Assembly: GCA_019136515.1 (NCBI GenBank)
Contig: JAGVUB010000183.1
Location: 1-64,000, forward strand
Source: Verrucomicrobiota bacterium
GTDB taxonomy: Bacteria > Verrucomicrobiota > Verrucomicrobiia > Opitutales > Opitutaceae
DNA: 64,000 bases
Direction: 5' to 3'
Shown here piece after piece: positions 1-8,915 of the stretch. The notes under the pieces were generated by a model. It did not search any database and was not told the origin of the DNA. It was given only the letters and a program-made list of their open reading frames with translations. The translations under genes and the position numbers were made by a program. Every line of letters begins with the position of its first letter. The first letter of the stretch is position 1.

Positions 1-90
1 CCAGATCCTGCATCGCCACTTTCCTCGCCGCCGCCGCGCTCCCTCCGAAGGCCCACGGCCGCACCGTCGTTTCCCGCTTCTGTGGGACGA

Positions 91-156
91 CTGTGGTCGG
101 AGACCGGTCCTACTTGCCCGCCGGCTCACCCCGTAGGTCCAGTCTTCGACTGGACT
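91..156. repeat. GTAG-headed palindromic repeat pair (REP/BIME-like)
   Basis: Two short hairpins stand back to back downstream of the satP-type gene. The first reads GGTCGGAGACC...CTAC on the plus strand, which is GTAG-headed on the minus strand. The second is GTAGGTCCAGTCTTCGACTGGAC at 133-155. The same two arm sequences recur at 62494-62582 with the opposite relative orientation. The GTAG foot before an imperfect palindrome is the known hallmark of REP elements mobilised by RAYT transposases; no RAYT gene lies in this window. Confidence 0.6.
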
Positions 157-262
157 CGTTGGATTCGCGCATCCTCCCTCGCCCCACCCTAAAAAAGAAC
201 CGGCAGCCCCGCAGAGCCGCCGTTTTGCACGATCCGAAGATGCGTCAGGCAGGCGTGATCGC

Positions 263-853
263 TCAGCCCTTGATCCAGGGCTGACCGGCGGGCAGCAGCT
301 CGCGCCCGGCGAGATCGTTGAGGATGATCCGGGCCATCATGTACCAGGCGGCCAGCGCGCAGGCCATCAGCTCGTAGCCGGCGATCTTCGTGACGGTCGG
401 CGCCAACTCGGGCGGGCAGAAATGCGCCACATCGAGCAGGATGAAGCCGACGAGCAGCAGCGTGAAGGTCGTCGCCATCGCGCCGTGGATGCGCAGCGAG
501 CCGAGCCAGAGAATCACGGTGAAGAGCGTCCAGCCCACGAGGAACCAGCCCACATCGTGGTGCGAGGCCTTGCAGATGCCGAAGTGGTTGCCGAGCAGCA
601 TCAGTGCGAGGCTGATCCAGAACGCGCCATACGCGGTGAAGGCGCAGTAGCCGAAGTTGTTGCCAGTCGCCTTTTCTTGGAGACCCGCGATCAGTTGCGC
701 GGCGCCGCCGAAGACGAGGCCGAGCCAGATCACCGGCCCGAGGCCGGCCCAGCCCACATTGTGGAACTGGAGCATCAACGTCGTGAGGCCGAAGCCGGCG
801 AGGCCGACGACGGCGGGATTACCTTGTTTCATGGAGGAGGTGGCGTTGCTCAT
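263..853 (-). CDS. satP: Acetate/succinate transporter, GPR1/FUN34/YaaH (SatP) family
   Basis: The 196-aa protein is a small inner-membrane carrier of the AceTr family, which moves acetate and succinate across the cytoplasmic membrane. The family signature NPAVVGLAGFG sits near residue 12, directly before the first of six hydrophobic segments, and the length matches E. coli SatP (about 188 aa). The ATG at 853 was chosen because the signature lies just after it; the open frame continues upstream to 979 but that stretch is arginine-rich and unlike the family. The gene diverges from the GH43 gene, with 191 bp between the two starts. A role in excreting or reclaiming fermentation acetate is inferred. 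Confidence 0.85.
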   Translation of the reverse strand: MSNATSSMKQGNPAVVGLAGFGLTTLMLQFHNVGWAGLGPVIWLGLVFGGAAQLIAGLQEKATGNNFGYCAFTAYGAFWISLALMLLGNHFGICKASHHDVGWFLVGWTLFTVILWLGSLRIHGAMATTFTLLLVGFILLDVAHFCPPELAPTVTKIAGYELMACALAAWYMMARIILNDLAGRELLPAGQPWIKG

Positions 854-1044
854 GGGAAGTCGGTGGCTGGGCACAAAGGGTCGACGCTGGCAAAACTCGC
901 CCCGCCTTGTCCAGTGAGTTGCTGGAGACCGTTTCCACCCAGCCCGCCTGCGCGAAGCGCGGCCGGTCGCAGCCTCCAATTTCCTCGTCAGTCCAGCCCG
1001 GCGACCGCACCCTTCCTTCGCCCCTCCTCAGCCATCCTCCCTCC

Positions 1045-2667
1045 ATGGCCTCCCCGAAACTCCTCGCCCCCCTCGCGCTCGCCGCCGCCTTCGTCGTCTC
1101 CCCACTGCCCGCCCAGACGCCTGCCCCTTGGGTGCCCGACCGCGCCGACGGCACCTACGCCAACCCCGTCCTCCACGCCGACTACTCCGACCCCGATGTC
1201 GTCCGCGTCGGCGACGACTATTGGATGACCGCCTCCAGCTTCGGCCACGTCCCCGGGCTGCCCATCCTCCACTCGCGTGACCTGGTGAACTGGACACTCG
1301 TCAACCACGCGCTGCCCCGTCTCGTGCCCGCGGACTTCTTCGCCCAACCGCGCCACGGCTGCGGCGTCTGGGCGCCGGCGATCCGCCACCACGACGGCCG
1401 CTACTGGATCTACTACCCGGACCCCGACTTCGGCATCTACGTCATCACCGCCACCGATCCCGCCGGTCGCTGGTCCGAGCCGGTCCTCGTGAAAGCCGGC
1501 AAGGGGCTCATCGATCCCTGCCCGCTCTGGGACGACGACGGCCAAGTCTATCTCGTCCACGCCTGGGCCAAGAGCCGTTCGGGTATCAACAACAAGATCA
1601 CCCTCAACCGCCTCTCCGCCGACGGCACCCGCACCCTCGACGAGGGTGTCGTCGTGATCGACGCCGACCAACTCCCGGGCTGGGTCACCCTCGAAGGCCC
1701 CAAACTCTACAAACGCGACGGCTGGTATTGGATCTTTGCACCCGCTGGCGGCGTGCCCACCGGTTACCAGGCCGTCTTCCGCTCCCGCCAGATCACCGGC
1801 CCCTACGAGAACCGCATCGTGCTCGACCAGGGTACGACCCCGATCAACGGCCCGCATCAGGGCGCCTGGGTCGACACGCCCACCGGCGAGCACTGGTTCC
1901 TCCACTTCCAGGAGAAGTTGCCCTGGGGCCGTCTCGTTCATCTCCAGCCCATGCAGTGGCGCGCCGACGGCTGGCCCGTGATGGGCAGCGATCCGCAGGG
2001 CACCGGCAAGGGCGAGCCCGTCCTCGTGCACCGCAAACCATCGCTGCCCGTCCAGCCCGTCGCTGCCCCGCCCACCTCCGACGAGTTCGCCGCTCCCGCC
2101 CTCGGGCTCCAGTGGCAGTGGCAGGCCAACCCGCAGCCCGGCTGGGCCTCGCTCACCGCCGCGCCCGGCGCGCTGCGTCTCGCCTGCGTGTCGCATCCCG
2201 CCGGAGACAACCTCTGGACCGCCGGCCACCTGCTGCTCCAAAAGTTCCCTGCGCTCGCCTTCACCGCCGAGACCGAGCTCCGCCTCAACGCCTCCCGCCC
2301 GGGCGACTCCACCGGTCTCATCGTCTTCGGCTACGACTACGCGTGGGTCGGCCTCCGCCAGTCGCCCGAAGGACCGCAACTCGTCCGCGTCGACTGCGCG
2401 AAAGCCGACACCGGCAGCCAGGAGACCGTCACCATTCTTTCTCCGCTTGATCAACCCTCGGTCCGCCTCCGCGTCGCGGTCGACGCGAACGGCCTCTGCC
2501 GTTTCAGCACCAGCACCGACGGCACCACCTACGTCGACGCCGGCCCCGCGTTCCAAGCCATCCGCAGCCGCTGGGTCGGCGCGAAAGTCGGGCTCCACGC
2601 CACCACCACCGGGGCCCGTCTCTCGACCGGCAGCGCCGAGTTCGCCTGGTTCCGCGTCTCGCCCTGA
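1045..2667 (+). CDS. Secreted GH43 beta-xylosidase/arabinofuranosidase
   Basis: The 540-aa protein begins with a signal peptide (hydrophobic core about residues 6-22, PAQ cleavage site). A five-bladed GH43 catalytic domain follows. The three GH43 acids are visible: the base in YSDPD (Asp49), the pKa-modulating Asp in LIDPCPLW (Asp157) and the acid in LEGPKLY (Glu217). Residues from about 345 onward form a concanavalin-like domain of the type found C-terminal in GH43 beta-xylosidases. The ATG at 1045 is preferred over the upstream in-frame extension because it gives a clean signal peptide. The substrate is probably xylan or arabinoxylan side chains, but GH43 specificity cannot be read from sequence alone. 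Confidence 0.85.
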   Translation: MASPKLLAPLALAAAFVVSPLPAQTPAPWVPDRADGTYANPVLHADYSDPDVVRVGDDYWMTASSFGHVPGLPILHSRDLVNWTLVNHALPRLVPADFFAQPRHGCGVWAPAIRHHDGRYWIYYPDPDFGIYVITATDPAGRWSEPVLVKAGKGLIDPCPLWDDDGQVYLVHAWAKSRSGINNKITLNRLSADGTRTLDEGVVVIDADQLPGWVTLEGPKLYKRDGWYWIFAPAGGVPTGYQAVFRSRQITGPYENRIVLDQGTTPINGPHQGAWVDTPTGEHWFLHFQEKLPWGRLVHLQPMQWRADGWPVMGSDPQGTGKGEPVLVHRKPSLPVQPVAAPPTSDEFAAPALGLQWQWQANPQPGWASLTAAPGALRLACVSHPAGDNLWTAGHLLLQKFPALAFTAETELRLNASRPGDSTGLIVFGYDYAWVGLRQSPEGPQLVRVDCAKADTGSQETVTILSPLDQPSVRLRVAVDANGLCRFSTSTDGTTYVDAGPAFQAIRSRWVGAKVGLHATTTGARLSTGSAEFAWFRVSP

Positions 2668-2712
2668 ACGGAATCGACCGCGCACGCCTCCTGCCGGACG
2701 GGCCGCGACCGA

Positions 2713-3624
2713 TCACCACCACGGCCAAAAGAGCGACACCGTGCCTGCCACGGCCAGCAGCGCGCCAGCGAAATAGCGCCCGCGCGGCAGGCCCTCGCCG
2801 AGCTTCCACGCGAGCGGCGCCGTGAGCAGCGGCGCCGTGGCGATGATTGACTGCGTCACGCCCGCCGGCCACTGCGGCTGGCTGAGCGCCCATTGCAGAC
2901 ACGTCACGCCCAGCACCGGGCCGGTGAGGGTGTTGAGCAGAACCCAGGGCAGCGCATTGCGGAAGGCGGATTGCGGAGTGCGGAGTGGCGGAGCGGCGTC
3001 GGATCCTCGGAGGATGCGGACGACCACCAGCGCCACCACGGCGACGAGCAACCCCGCCAGCACGCGCTCGAAAGTCACGGTACCGGGATCGGCCTTCACA
3101 CCCTCGGCGCGCAAGACGGCAAATGCCTTCCGGCTCAGCACCTGGCCCACGCCCTGCCCCACCGCCGAGAGCGCCGCCAGCCCGGCGCCGAGCAGCAACA
3201 CCCGTGGCGCAAACTGCGGAAAACTCCGCGGCGCCAGCCCGAGCACCACGCCGCCCATGATCGCCGCGCAGCAGAGCAACTTCGCGTGCGAAACCGGTAC
3301 ACCCAGCCACGACCACTCGACCACCAGCGCCACCACGGCCGCGCTACATTGCACGGTGAGATTCGCCAGATTCGCCCCCGCGCGCGGCAGTGCCAGGAAC
3401 AGCAGCAATCCGCCCAATCCGAAGCCCGCTAGCCCGCTCGCGAAGAACCAGCCGCGCGCCGCGCCGAAGCCGTAACCGAACGCCACCGACCACGCACCCA
3501 GCAGCACCGCCGCCAGCGCCAGCCGCGCGAAGTTCGCCTCGGGCGCCCCGAGTGCCAGCGCCGCCCGCCGCGCGAACACCGCCGTCGCGGCGAAGAATCC
3601 GGTGGTGAGCAGCGCGGCGAGCAT
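2713..3624 (-). CDS. DMT-superfamily (EamA-like) permease
   Basis: This 303-aa polytopic membrane protein has about ten hydrophobic segments in two similar halves, typical of EamA/DMT exporters. It starts MLAALLTTGFFAATAVFARR and ends in a hydrophobic LLAVAGTVSLFWPWW. The substrate is unknown. The gene converges on the GH43 gene with a 45-bp gap and diverges from the aldo/keto-reductase-like operon. An in-frame ATG at 3733 would add a 36-residue basic extension, so the start at 3624 is preferred. A decayed copy of its first 33 codons lies at 8916-9017. Confidence 0.8.
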   Translation of the reverse strand: MLAALLTTGFFAATAVFARRAALALGAPEANFARLALAAVLLGAWSVAFGYGFGAARGWFFASGLAGFGLGGLLLFLALPRAGANLANLTVQCSAAVVALVVEWSWLGVPVSHAKLLCCAAIMGGVVLGLAPRSFPQFAPRVLLLGAGLAALSAVGQGVGQVLSRKAFAVLRAEGVKADPGTVTFERVLAGLLVAVVALVVVRILRGSDAAPPLRTPQSAFRNALPWVLLNTLTGPVLGVTCLQWALSQPQWPAGVTQSIIATAPLLTAPLAWKLGEGLPRGRYFAGALLAVAGTVSLFWPWW

Positions 3625-3686
3625 GACGCCGCCGATACTGCACCAGTCCGGCGCGCAAAGAAAGTGCCGATGATGCGCCCAAGGCC

Positions 3687-3814
3687 TTGACAAACCGAAA
3701 TTGCGTGGCCTCTTCACCCTCGATCCAATCATGAACCACCGCACCACAGTCCCGCGCCGCCAAGACGACCTGTTGCCCGTCGTCTTCCCGGGCGTGCCCG
3801 GTGCCGTGACCTGA
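3687..3814 (+). other. Candidate promoter and 27-codon ORF in the 3625-4023 spacer
   Basis: The 399-bp gap between divergent genes has no gene of normal size. A perfect TTGACA hexamer lies at 3687-3692 but is followed only by a weak -10 about 17 bp later. An ATG at 3731 opens a 27-codon frame (MNHRTTVPRRQDDLLPVVF...) that stops at 3814, about 210 bp before the first gene of the operon. It could be a leader peptide or chance. The rest of the gap is GC-rich and shows only a short CGGTCAACGGACCG palindrome near 3850. Confidence 0.25.
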
Positions 3815-4023
3815 GTCCCTTCGTCTGGATACACGACGGAGCGACCCCGGTCAACGGACCGGGCCGACCCTCGCTCCTCGCCACCGGCGGCCGCTGAAGC
3901 GGCGCCGTGTCCCGCCCCGGCGGATGCCCGCGATCCGCCTTCCCGCCCATCCAGCGCCCCGGCGCACCACCCCTCCGTTCCATCGGCACCGCCCCCGGGC
4001 GTTGCCGCCACGACCTCACCGCC

Positions 4024-5031
4024 ATGGATCACCGTCCCTTCGGTCGCACCGACCTCACCATCTCCCCGCTCGCGCTCGGCACCGCCCGTTTCGGTTGGCG
4101 CACCAGCGCGGCCGAAGCCGCCGCCATCCTCGACCTCTACCGTGCGCAGGGCGGCAACCTCGTCGAAACTAGCGCCGTGTGGTGCCGCGATCCCGAGAAC
4201 GCCGCGCTCTTCGCCGCGCCGGGGGAACACCTCGTCGGCCGGTGGCTGGCGCAGGACCCCGAGCGACGGCGCGGACTCGTCCTCGCCGGGCGGGTCTTCC
4301 TCGGCGCGCGCCTGTGCGCCGCCGCCGACTTCGCCGTCCGCGTCCGCGCGAACTGCGAGGCCTCGCTCCAGCGTCTGAATACCGAATACTTCGACCTGCT
4401 CCAGATCGAGTGGCGCGAGGACTTCGGGCCGATCGAGCGTCTGCTCGAGGCGCTCCGGCCGCTCGTGCGCCAGAGCCGCGTCCTGCGTCTCGGTGCCGCC
4501 GGCTTCCCCGCCTGGCGGGTCGCCACCGCGAATGCCGTCGCCCAACAAGCCACACTCCCCGCCCTGCAGACGGTCCAGGCCGCCTTCTCCCTGCTCGACC
4601 CGCGTCCGTTCGAGCGCGAGTACGCGGAGCTGTGCACCGAGCACCGCCTCGCGTTCCTCGCCCGCACGCCGCTCGCGGCCAGCACGCTCGCGCACAATGT
4701 CGATTCCCCGCCGCGCGGTCTGCGCTGGGCGGCGCTGCTGCCCTCCACCCATCAGCTCAGCGTCCGTGAGCGCCTCGCCTGGGTCGCCCAACGCCGCGGG
4801 GACACGCTTGCCCAGACCGAGCTCGCCTGGGTCCTGAGCCACCCGGCCGTCGCCACCGCGGTGGTCCACGCCACCTCGCCGGGACAACTCGCGGAGTGGA
4901 TGCAGGGTGCCGCCGGCCACCTGTCCCACGAGGAGCAGGTGCTTCTGCGGCATCCCTGGACTCCGGCCCCGACACTCCCGTCCTCGTTCGAGCCTGCGCC
5001 GGAGCACGTGCTCGCCACGGCCCCCGGCTGA
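4024..5031 (+). CDS. Aldo/keto-reductase-fold protein lacking the catalytic tetrad (paralogue 1)
   Basis: This 335-aa protein has the full AKR (beta/alpha)8 layout, starting GRTDLTISPLALGTARFGW. Aligned by eye with ordinary AKRs, all four catalytic positions are changed. The segment normally FDTADVYG reads VETSAVWC (Asp to Glu, Tyr to Trp). The normal TKVG reads AGRVF (Lys to Arg). The normal QVHW reads QIEW (His to Glu). A reductase activity is therefore unlikely; a scaffold, sensor or altered activity is possible. It is first of five co-directional genes and is followed after 150 bp by a metallophosphoesterase. The ATG at 4024 gives the family N-terminus; the upstream extension is Pro/Arg-rich non-coding. 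Confidence 0.8.
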   Translation: MDHRPFGRTDLTISPLALGTARFGWRTSAAEAAAILDLYRAQGGNLVETSAVWCRDPENAALFAAPGEHLVGRWLAQDPERRRGLVLAGRVFLGARLCAAADFAVRVRANCEASLQRLNTEYFDLLQIEWREDFGPIERLLEALRPLVRQSRVLRLGAAGFPAWRVATANAVAQQATLPALQTVQAAFSLLDPRPFEREYAELCTEHRLAFLARTPLAASTLAHNVDSPPRGLRWAALLPSTHQLSVRERLAWVAQRRGDTLAQTELAWVLSHPAVATAVVHATSPGQLAEWMQGAAGHLSHEEQVLLRHPWTPAPTLPSSFEPAPEHVLATAPG

Positions 5032-5181
5032 GCGGTTCCGCCGCCACGCCGGGCCGCGGAGCCGGCGACCACCGCTCCGCCCGCCCTCCAGGAGGCCATC
5101 GCGCCATCCCTTGCCCCGCCTGCCCGCCCACTTCGCGGCCGGCCCTCCCCGCGTCAGTAGAACACCCCGACACTGCCCGCC

Positions 5182-5892
5182 ATGACCATTCTTCACGTCA
5201 CCGATCTCCACTTCACCGAGCGCTGGTTCGCCTGGCTGCACGAGTCCGCGCCGCACCACGACCTGCTTTGCATCTCCGGCGACCTCCTCGACCAGAGCCG
5301 CGCGATCCCGTTCCACCGCCAGGCGGCACTCATCGCCGAGTGGCTGACGCTGCATCCGCGCCCGGTGTGCGTGTGCAGCGGCAACAGCGACCTCGAGTTC
5401 CTTCCGCCCGGCCGGCCACGGCAACCCGCCGGCTGGTTGCGCGCACTCTCCCGTCCGCGCCTGCGCGTCGACGGCGACACCGCCTTCCTCCACGGCCGGT
5501 CGATCGAGGTCGCCGGCTACCGCGAGGCGCCGCGCACCGCCGCCGACATCTGGCTCGTCCATCTGCCGCCGACCGACACCCCGGTCGCACGCAGCGAATA
5601 CGGCATCGACCTCGGTGACAAGGGGCTCCCGGCCCTCGTCCGCGAGCACCGGCCGCGGCTCGTGCTCTCCGGCCACGTCCATCATCCCGAGGCGTGGTTC
5701 CACGAGGAAGACGGCACGATCTACCTCAATCCGGGTTGCTCCCGCGGCAGCCGGATCCCGCACCACATCCTCATCGAGCCCGATCGCTTCGCGGCCACCC
5801 GCGTGACCGAGGGGCCGATCGGCTCGTACTCCGAGACGGTCCTGTGGCCCGCCTCGCCGTCCGTCAGCGAACACGAGCGACTCTCCGCCTGA
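5182..5892 (+). CDS. Calcineurin-like metallophosphoesterase
   Basis: The 236-aa protein carries the ordered metal-binding motifs of the calcineurin-like phosphoesterase fold: TDLHF near residue 7, GDLLD near 33, GNSD near 71, a VHLPP histidine near 128 and GHVHH near 163. The usual GNHD is GNSD here; replacement of that histidine also occurs in the YfcE/VPS29-like branch (GNCD). No signal peptide is seen, so it is probably cytoplasmic. It lies between the two catalytically altered AKR paralogues and ends 14 bp before the second, so all three are likely cotranscribed and may act together. The substrate is unknown. Confidence 0.8.
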   Translation: MTILHVTDLHFTERWFAWLHESAPHHDLLCISGDLLDQSRAIPFHRQAALIAEWLTLHPRPVCVCSGNSDLEFLPPGRPRQPAGWLRALSRPRLRVDGDTAFLHGRSIEVAGYREAPRTAADIWLVHLPPTDTPVARSEYGIDLGDKGLPALVREHRPRLVLSGHVHHPEAWFHEEDGTIYLNPGCSRGSRIPHHILIEPDRFAATRVTEGPIGSYSETVLWPASPSVSEHERLSA

Positions 5893-5906
5893 ACCCGACC
5901 ACCGCC

Positions 5907-6899
5907 ATGAAACAACGTAAGCTTGGTCGCACCGACCTCCTCGTCTCCGAGTACTGCCTCGACGCCGCGACGCTGGGCTGGCACCCCGCCGCAGCCGACG
6001 CCGACACCGTGCTCGACGCCTTCCGCGAAGTCGGCGGCACCTTCATCCAGCTTCAAGCCGACAGCGGCGACGACGCGGGCGAGTCCGGGGTCGGCGCGCT
6101 CTCCGAGACGCTCGTCGGCCGGTGGCTGCACAGCCGCCGGATCGCCCGGCCCGAGGTGGTGCTGTCGTACTGCATCCACCTTCCCGCCATCTCGAGCTAC
6201 TTCCGCCTCGCCGCGGAGATCCGCACGAGCTGCGAGCGCGCCCTGCGCCGCCTCGGCACCACGTACCTCGACCTGCTGCTCATCCGCTGGACCGACGGGC
6301 TCCCGGTCGACGACACCCTTGTCGCCGTCGAGTACCTCCAGCGCAGCGGCATGTTCCGCCACCTCGGCGGCGTCGGTTTCCCCGCCTGGCGCGCGATGGA
6401 GTGGATCGGGCATGCCGACCGGCGGCGCCTCTCGCGACTGGACACGATCCAGACCGAGCTCGCGCCCCCCGGGGACACCGGTTCGTGGCAGGAGCTCCGC
6501 GATCTCGCCCGCCACCAGCGGCTCGGGCTCGTCGTCCGCCCGCCCTACACCGGCCCGACCGACGACGAACACCCGCGCAGCGTCCTGCGTCCGTATCCGG
6601 TCCGCGACTCGGCCGGCTGCGCGATCGCGCAGATCGCGCGCGAGCGCGGCCTGCCGCCACGCCATGTCGCTCTCGCGTGGACGCTCGCCGATCCGACGGT
6701 GAGCGCGGTGCTCGTCCCGGCCACCACCCCGCCCGAGGTCGAGGACCTGCGCCGCGCCGCCCGGATCGAGCTCGCGTTCCACGAACTGCTCCAGGTCGGC
6801 CGCGCCGCCCCGCCGGTCGTCACGCCCGGTTTCCACGAGCCGAACGGCCACGAACTCCTCTCCTCCCTCCAATCCACTCCCAACCACTCCGCATCATGA
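5907..6899 (+). CDS. Aldo/keto-reductase-fold protein lacking the catalytic tetrad (paralogue 2)
   Basis: The 330-aa protein starts MKQRKLGRTDLLVSEYCLD and is clearly AKR-like and related to the protein at 4024-5031 (shared LVGRWL, LRLG/HLGG and GFPAWR blocks). Its tetrad positions differ both from active AKRs and from its paralogue: the FDTADVYG segment reads FIQLQADS, the lysine strand reads VLSYCI, and QVHW reads LIRW. It is probably not a normal oxidoreductase. Its TGA overlaps the ATG of the next gene (ATGA at 6896-6899), indicating translational coupling to the Rnk-like gene. Confidence 0.8.
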   Translation: MKQRKLGRTDLLVSEYCLDAATLGWHPAAADADTVLDAFREVGGTFIQLQADSGDDAGESGVGALSETLVGRWLHSRRIARPEVVLSYCIHLPAISSYFRLAAEIRTSCERALRRLGTTYLDLLLIRWTDGLPVDDTLVAVEYLQRSGMFRHLGGVGFPAWRAMEWIGHADRRRLSRLDTIQTELAPPGDTGSWQELRDLARHQRLGLVVRPPYTGPTDDEHPRSVLRPYPVRDSAGCAIAQIARERGLPPRHVALAWTLADPTVSAVLVPATTPPEVEDLRRAARIELAFHELLQVGRAAPPVVTPGFHEPNGHELLSSLQSTPNHSAS

Positions 6900-7342
6900 T
6901 CCACATCCGCAAAGACGATTACCTCCAACTCAGCCTCCTGCTCTCCCGCCACCCCGAGCCGGCGGGCCGCGCCTCGCTGCGCGACGAACTGGCGGCCGCC
7001 ACCGTGCTGCCGCGCGAGAACTTCCCCGCCGATGTCGTCGCGATGAACTCGCGCGTCGGTTTCGTCGACCTCGATTCGAACGAACACGAGGAGTACACGC
7101 TCACGCTCCCGCAGCACGCCGACGCCGAGGCACGCCGAATCTCCGTGCTCTCGCCCATCGGAACCGCCCTGCTCGGTTACCGCGTGGGCGACGAGGTCTC
7201 GTGGCCGACCCCCGGCGGCGCCCGCCGGCTGCGCATCGTCGCCGTCACCCATGGCGAGGCCCCCACCGCCGGCGAGGCCGCCGATGCGTTCCTCGTCCGG
7301 CTGCTCGGTGGCATCCCCGTCGCGGAGGGCGCACGTCCATGA
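6896..7342 (+). CDS. rnk: Rnk/GreA-GreB C-terminal-domain protein
   Basis: The 148-aa protein has an N-terminal helical segment and then a GreA/GreB-type C-terminal beta domain, recognisable from VVAMNSRVGFVDLDS and ISVLSPIGTALLGYRVGDEV. This is the layout of Rnk, the nucleoside-diphosphate-kinase regulator that binds RNA polymerase near the secondary channel. It is joined by 4-bp ATGA overlaps to both the preceding AKR-like gene and the following homospermidine synthase gene. Co-translation suggests a link between the operon and stress or polyamine physiology, which is inference. The rnk symbol is by family resemblance. Confidence 0.75.
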   Translation: MIHIRKDDYLQLSLLLSRHPEPAGRASLRDELAAATVLPRENFPADVVAMNSRVGFVDLDSNEHEEYTLTLPQHADAEARRISVLSPIGTALLGYRVGDEVSWPTPGGARRLRIVAVTHGEAPTAGEAADAFLVRLLGGIPVAEGARP

Positions 7343-8787
7343 AGCCCGAGCCCCGTCGCGTCCTGATCACCGGATACGGAATCGTGGCGCAGGCGCTCCT
7401 GCCGCTGCTCGTGCAGCGGCTGGAGCTGCGCCCGGCCGACATCACCGTCATCGACCTCGCGGATCGCCGGCGCCTGCTCGCGCCCTGGATCCGGCGCGGC
7501 CTGCGGTTTGTCCGCGAGAAGGTCGGACCTTCCAACCTCACCCGGCTGCTCTCGACCCACATCGCCGAGGGCGGGCTGATCATCGACTTGGCCTGGAGCA
7601 TCGACTGCTTCGAGATCCTGCAGTGGGCCCACCACCACGGCGTGCGGTACGTCAACGCCTCGCTCGAATCGTGGGATCCGGAGGACGAGATCCAGACGCG
7701 CTCGCTGTACGACAAGTCGCTCTATTCGCGCTACGTCCGGCTGCTCGAGCTGACGCGCCGGTGGTCCGACGGGCCCACGGCGGTGATCGACCACGGCGCC
7801 AACCCCGGGCTGGTCTCGCACTTCGTGAAGAAGGGGCTGCTCGACATCGCCAAGGCCGCGCTCCGCGAAGAGCGCCTCACAGCGCCGCGCCGTCGCGAGG
7901 TGCGGCGTTGCCTCCGGCACGGGCTCTTCGCCGAGCTCGCCCGCGCCCTCGAGGTGCGCGTCATCCATTGCAGCGAGTGGGACACGCAACGCGCCTCCGT
8001 GCCCAAGCGCCCCGACGAGTTCGTCGGCACCTGGGCGATCCAGGGCATGTGGGACGAGTCGATATCGCCGAGCGAGCTCGGCTGGGGCACCCACGAGCGC
8101 GAGCTGCCGCCCCACGCCCTGCAACCCGCGGAGGGTCCGCGTAACCAGATCATTCTGCCGCGCATGGGCCTCAATACCCAGGTTCGCTCCTGGGTCCCCG
8201 GGCAGGACATCGTCGGCATGGTCGTCACCCACGGCGAATCGTTCGGCGTGTCGCACGCGCTCACCGTCCACGAGGACGGCGTGCCCGTCTACCGCCCCAC
8301 CGTGCACTACGCATACCTCCCGTGCAACGACTCGCAGGTCTCCCTCCACGAGCTGCGGTGCCGCAACTACGAGCTGCACCCCCGCCAGCGGATCATGGGC
8401 GACGAGATCACCGCCGGGATGGACCTGTTCGGCGCGCTCCTCATGGGGCACCCGTTCGACTCCTGGTGGACGGGCAGCATCCTCTCGATCGCGCAGGCCC
8501 GCCGCTGCGTGCCGCACGTGAACGCCACCGCGGTGCAGGTCGCCGCTGGCGTCCTCGCGGCCGTGCTCTGGGTGGAGCGCAATCCCAGCCGCGGCTTCCA
8601 CCTCCCCGAGGCGCTGCCGCACGAGGAGATCCTGCGCGACGCCCGGCCGTACCTCGGCCGCGTCGTCTCGACCCGCTCGGATTGGACCCCGCTCCGACGC
8701 CACCGCGTCTACTTCGACGAGAATCCAGAGGCGCGCGCCGACCACGAAGACCCGTGGCAGTTCCGCAACTTCCTGTTCACGCCCTGA
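7339..8787 (+). CDS. hss: Homospermidine synthase
   Basis: The 482-aa protein has an N-terminal Rossmann domain (RVLITGYGIVAQALLPLL, with ITVIDLAD at the end of the second strand) followed by the large domain of saccharopine-dehydrogenase-like homospermidine synthases, including VIDHGANPGLVSHFVKKGL near residue 147. Length matches bacterial HSS (about 480 aa). The known reaction is NAD-dependent formation of homospermidine from putrescine or spermidine in the cytoplasm. It is the last gene of the five-gene run and overlaps rnk by 4 bp. A co-occurring role for the dead AKRs and phosphoesterase in polyamine metabolism is possible but unproven. Confidence 0.85.
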   Translation: MKPEPRRVLITGYGIVAQALLPLLVQRLELRPADITVIDLADRRRLLAPWIRRGLRFVREKVGPSNLTRLLSTHIAEGGLIIDLAWSIDCFEILQWAHHHGVRYVNASLESWDPEDEIQTRSLYDKSLYSRYVRLLELTRRWSDGPTAVIDHGANPGLVSHFVKKGLLDIAKAALREERLTAPRRREVRRCLRHGLFAELARALEVRVIHCSEWDTQRASVPKRPDEFVGTWAIQGMWDESISPSELGWGTHERELPPHALQPAEGPRNQIILPRMGLNTQVRSWVPGQDIVGMVVTHGESFGVSHALTVHEDGVPVYRPTVHYAYLPCNDSQVSLHELRCRNYELHPRQRIMGDEITAGMDLFGALLMGHPFDSWWTGSILSIAQARRCVPHVNATAVQVAAGVLAAVLWVERNPSRGFHLPEALPHEEILRDARPYLGRVVSTRSDWTPLRRHRVYFDENPEARADHEDPWQFRNFLFTP

Positions 8788-8815
8788 GGCGCGCCTCTTC
8801 GTGACGGTTCATCCG

Positions 8816-8843
8816 GTGTAGGTTGCGAGCTCGCGCCCTACAC
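8816..8843. repeat. GTAG...CTAC palindrome (REP-like)
   Basis: GTGTAGG and CCTACAC bracket TTGCGAGCTCGCGC just after the homospermidine synthase gene. A close relative (GTAGGATGCGAGCTCGCTCAC) is at 62628. As a near-perfect inverted repeat it could also act as a transcription terminator, but there is no T run after it. Confidence 0.5.
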
Positions 8844-8915
8844 TGAAGTTCGAACCTGCCAACGACAGGACTCCGCCAACTGAGTATTTGGGTGAGTGCA
8901 GTCCGCCAGCGCCGA

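Noticed and set aside
2713-5874. Fusion of the DMT permease to a long N-terminal extension
   Set aside because: The extension is antisense to the AKR-like and phosphoesterase genes, and an ATG in front of the membrane domain gives a normal-length permease.
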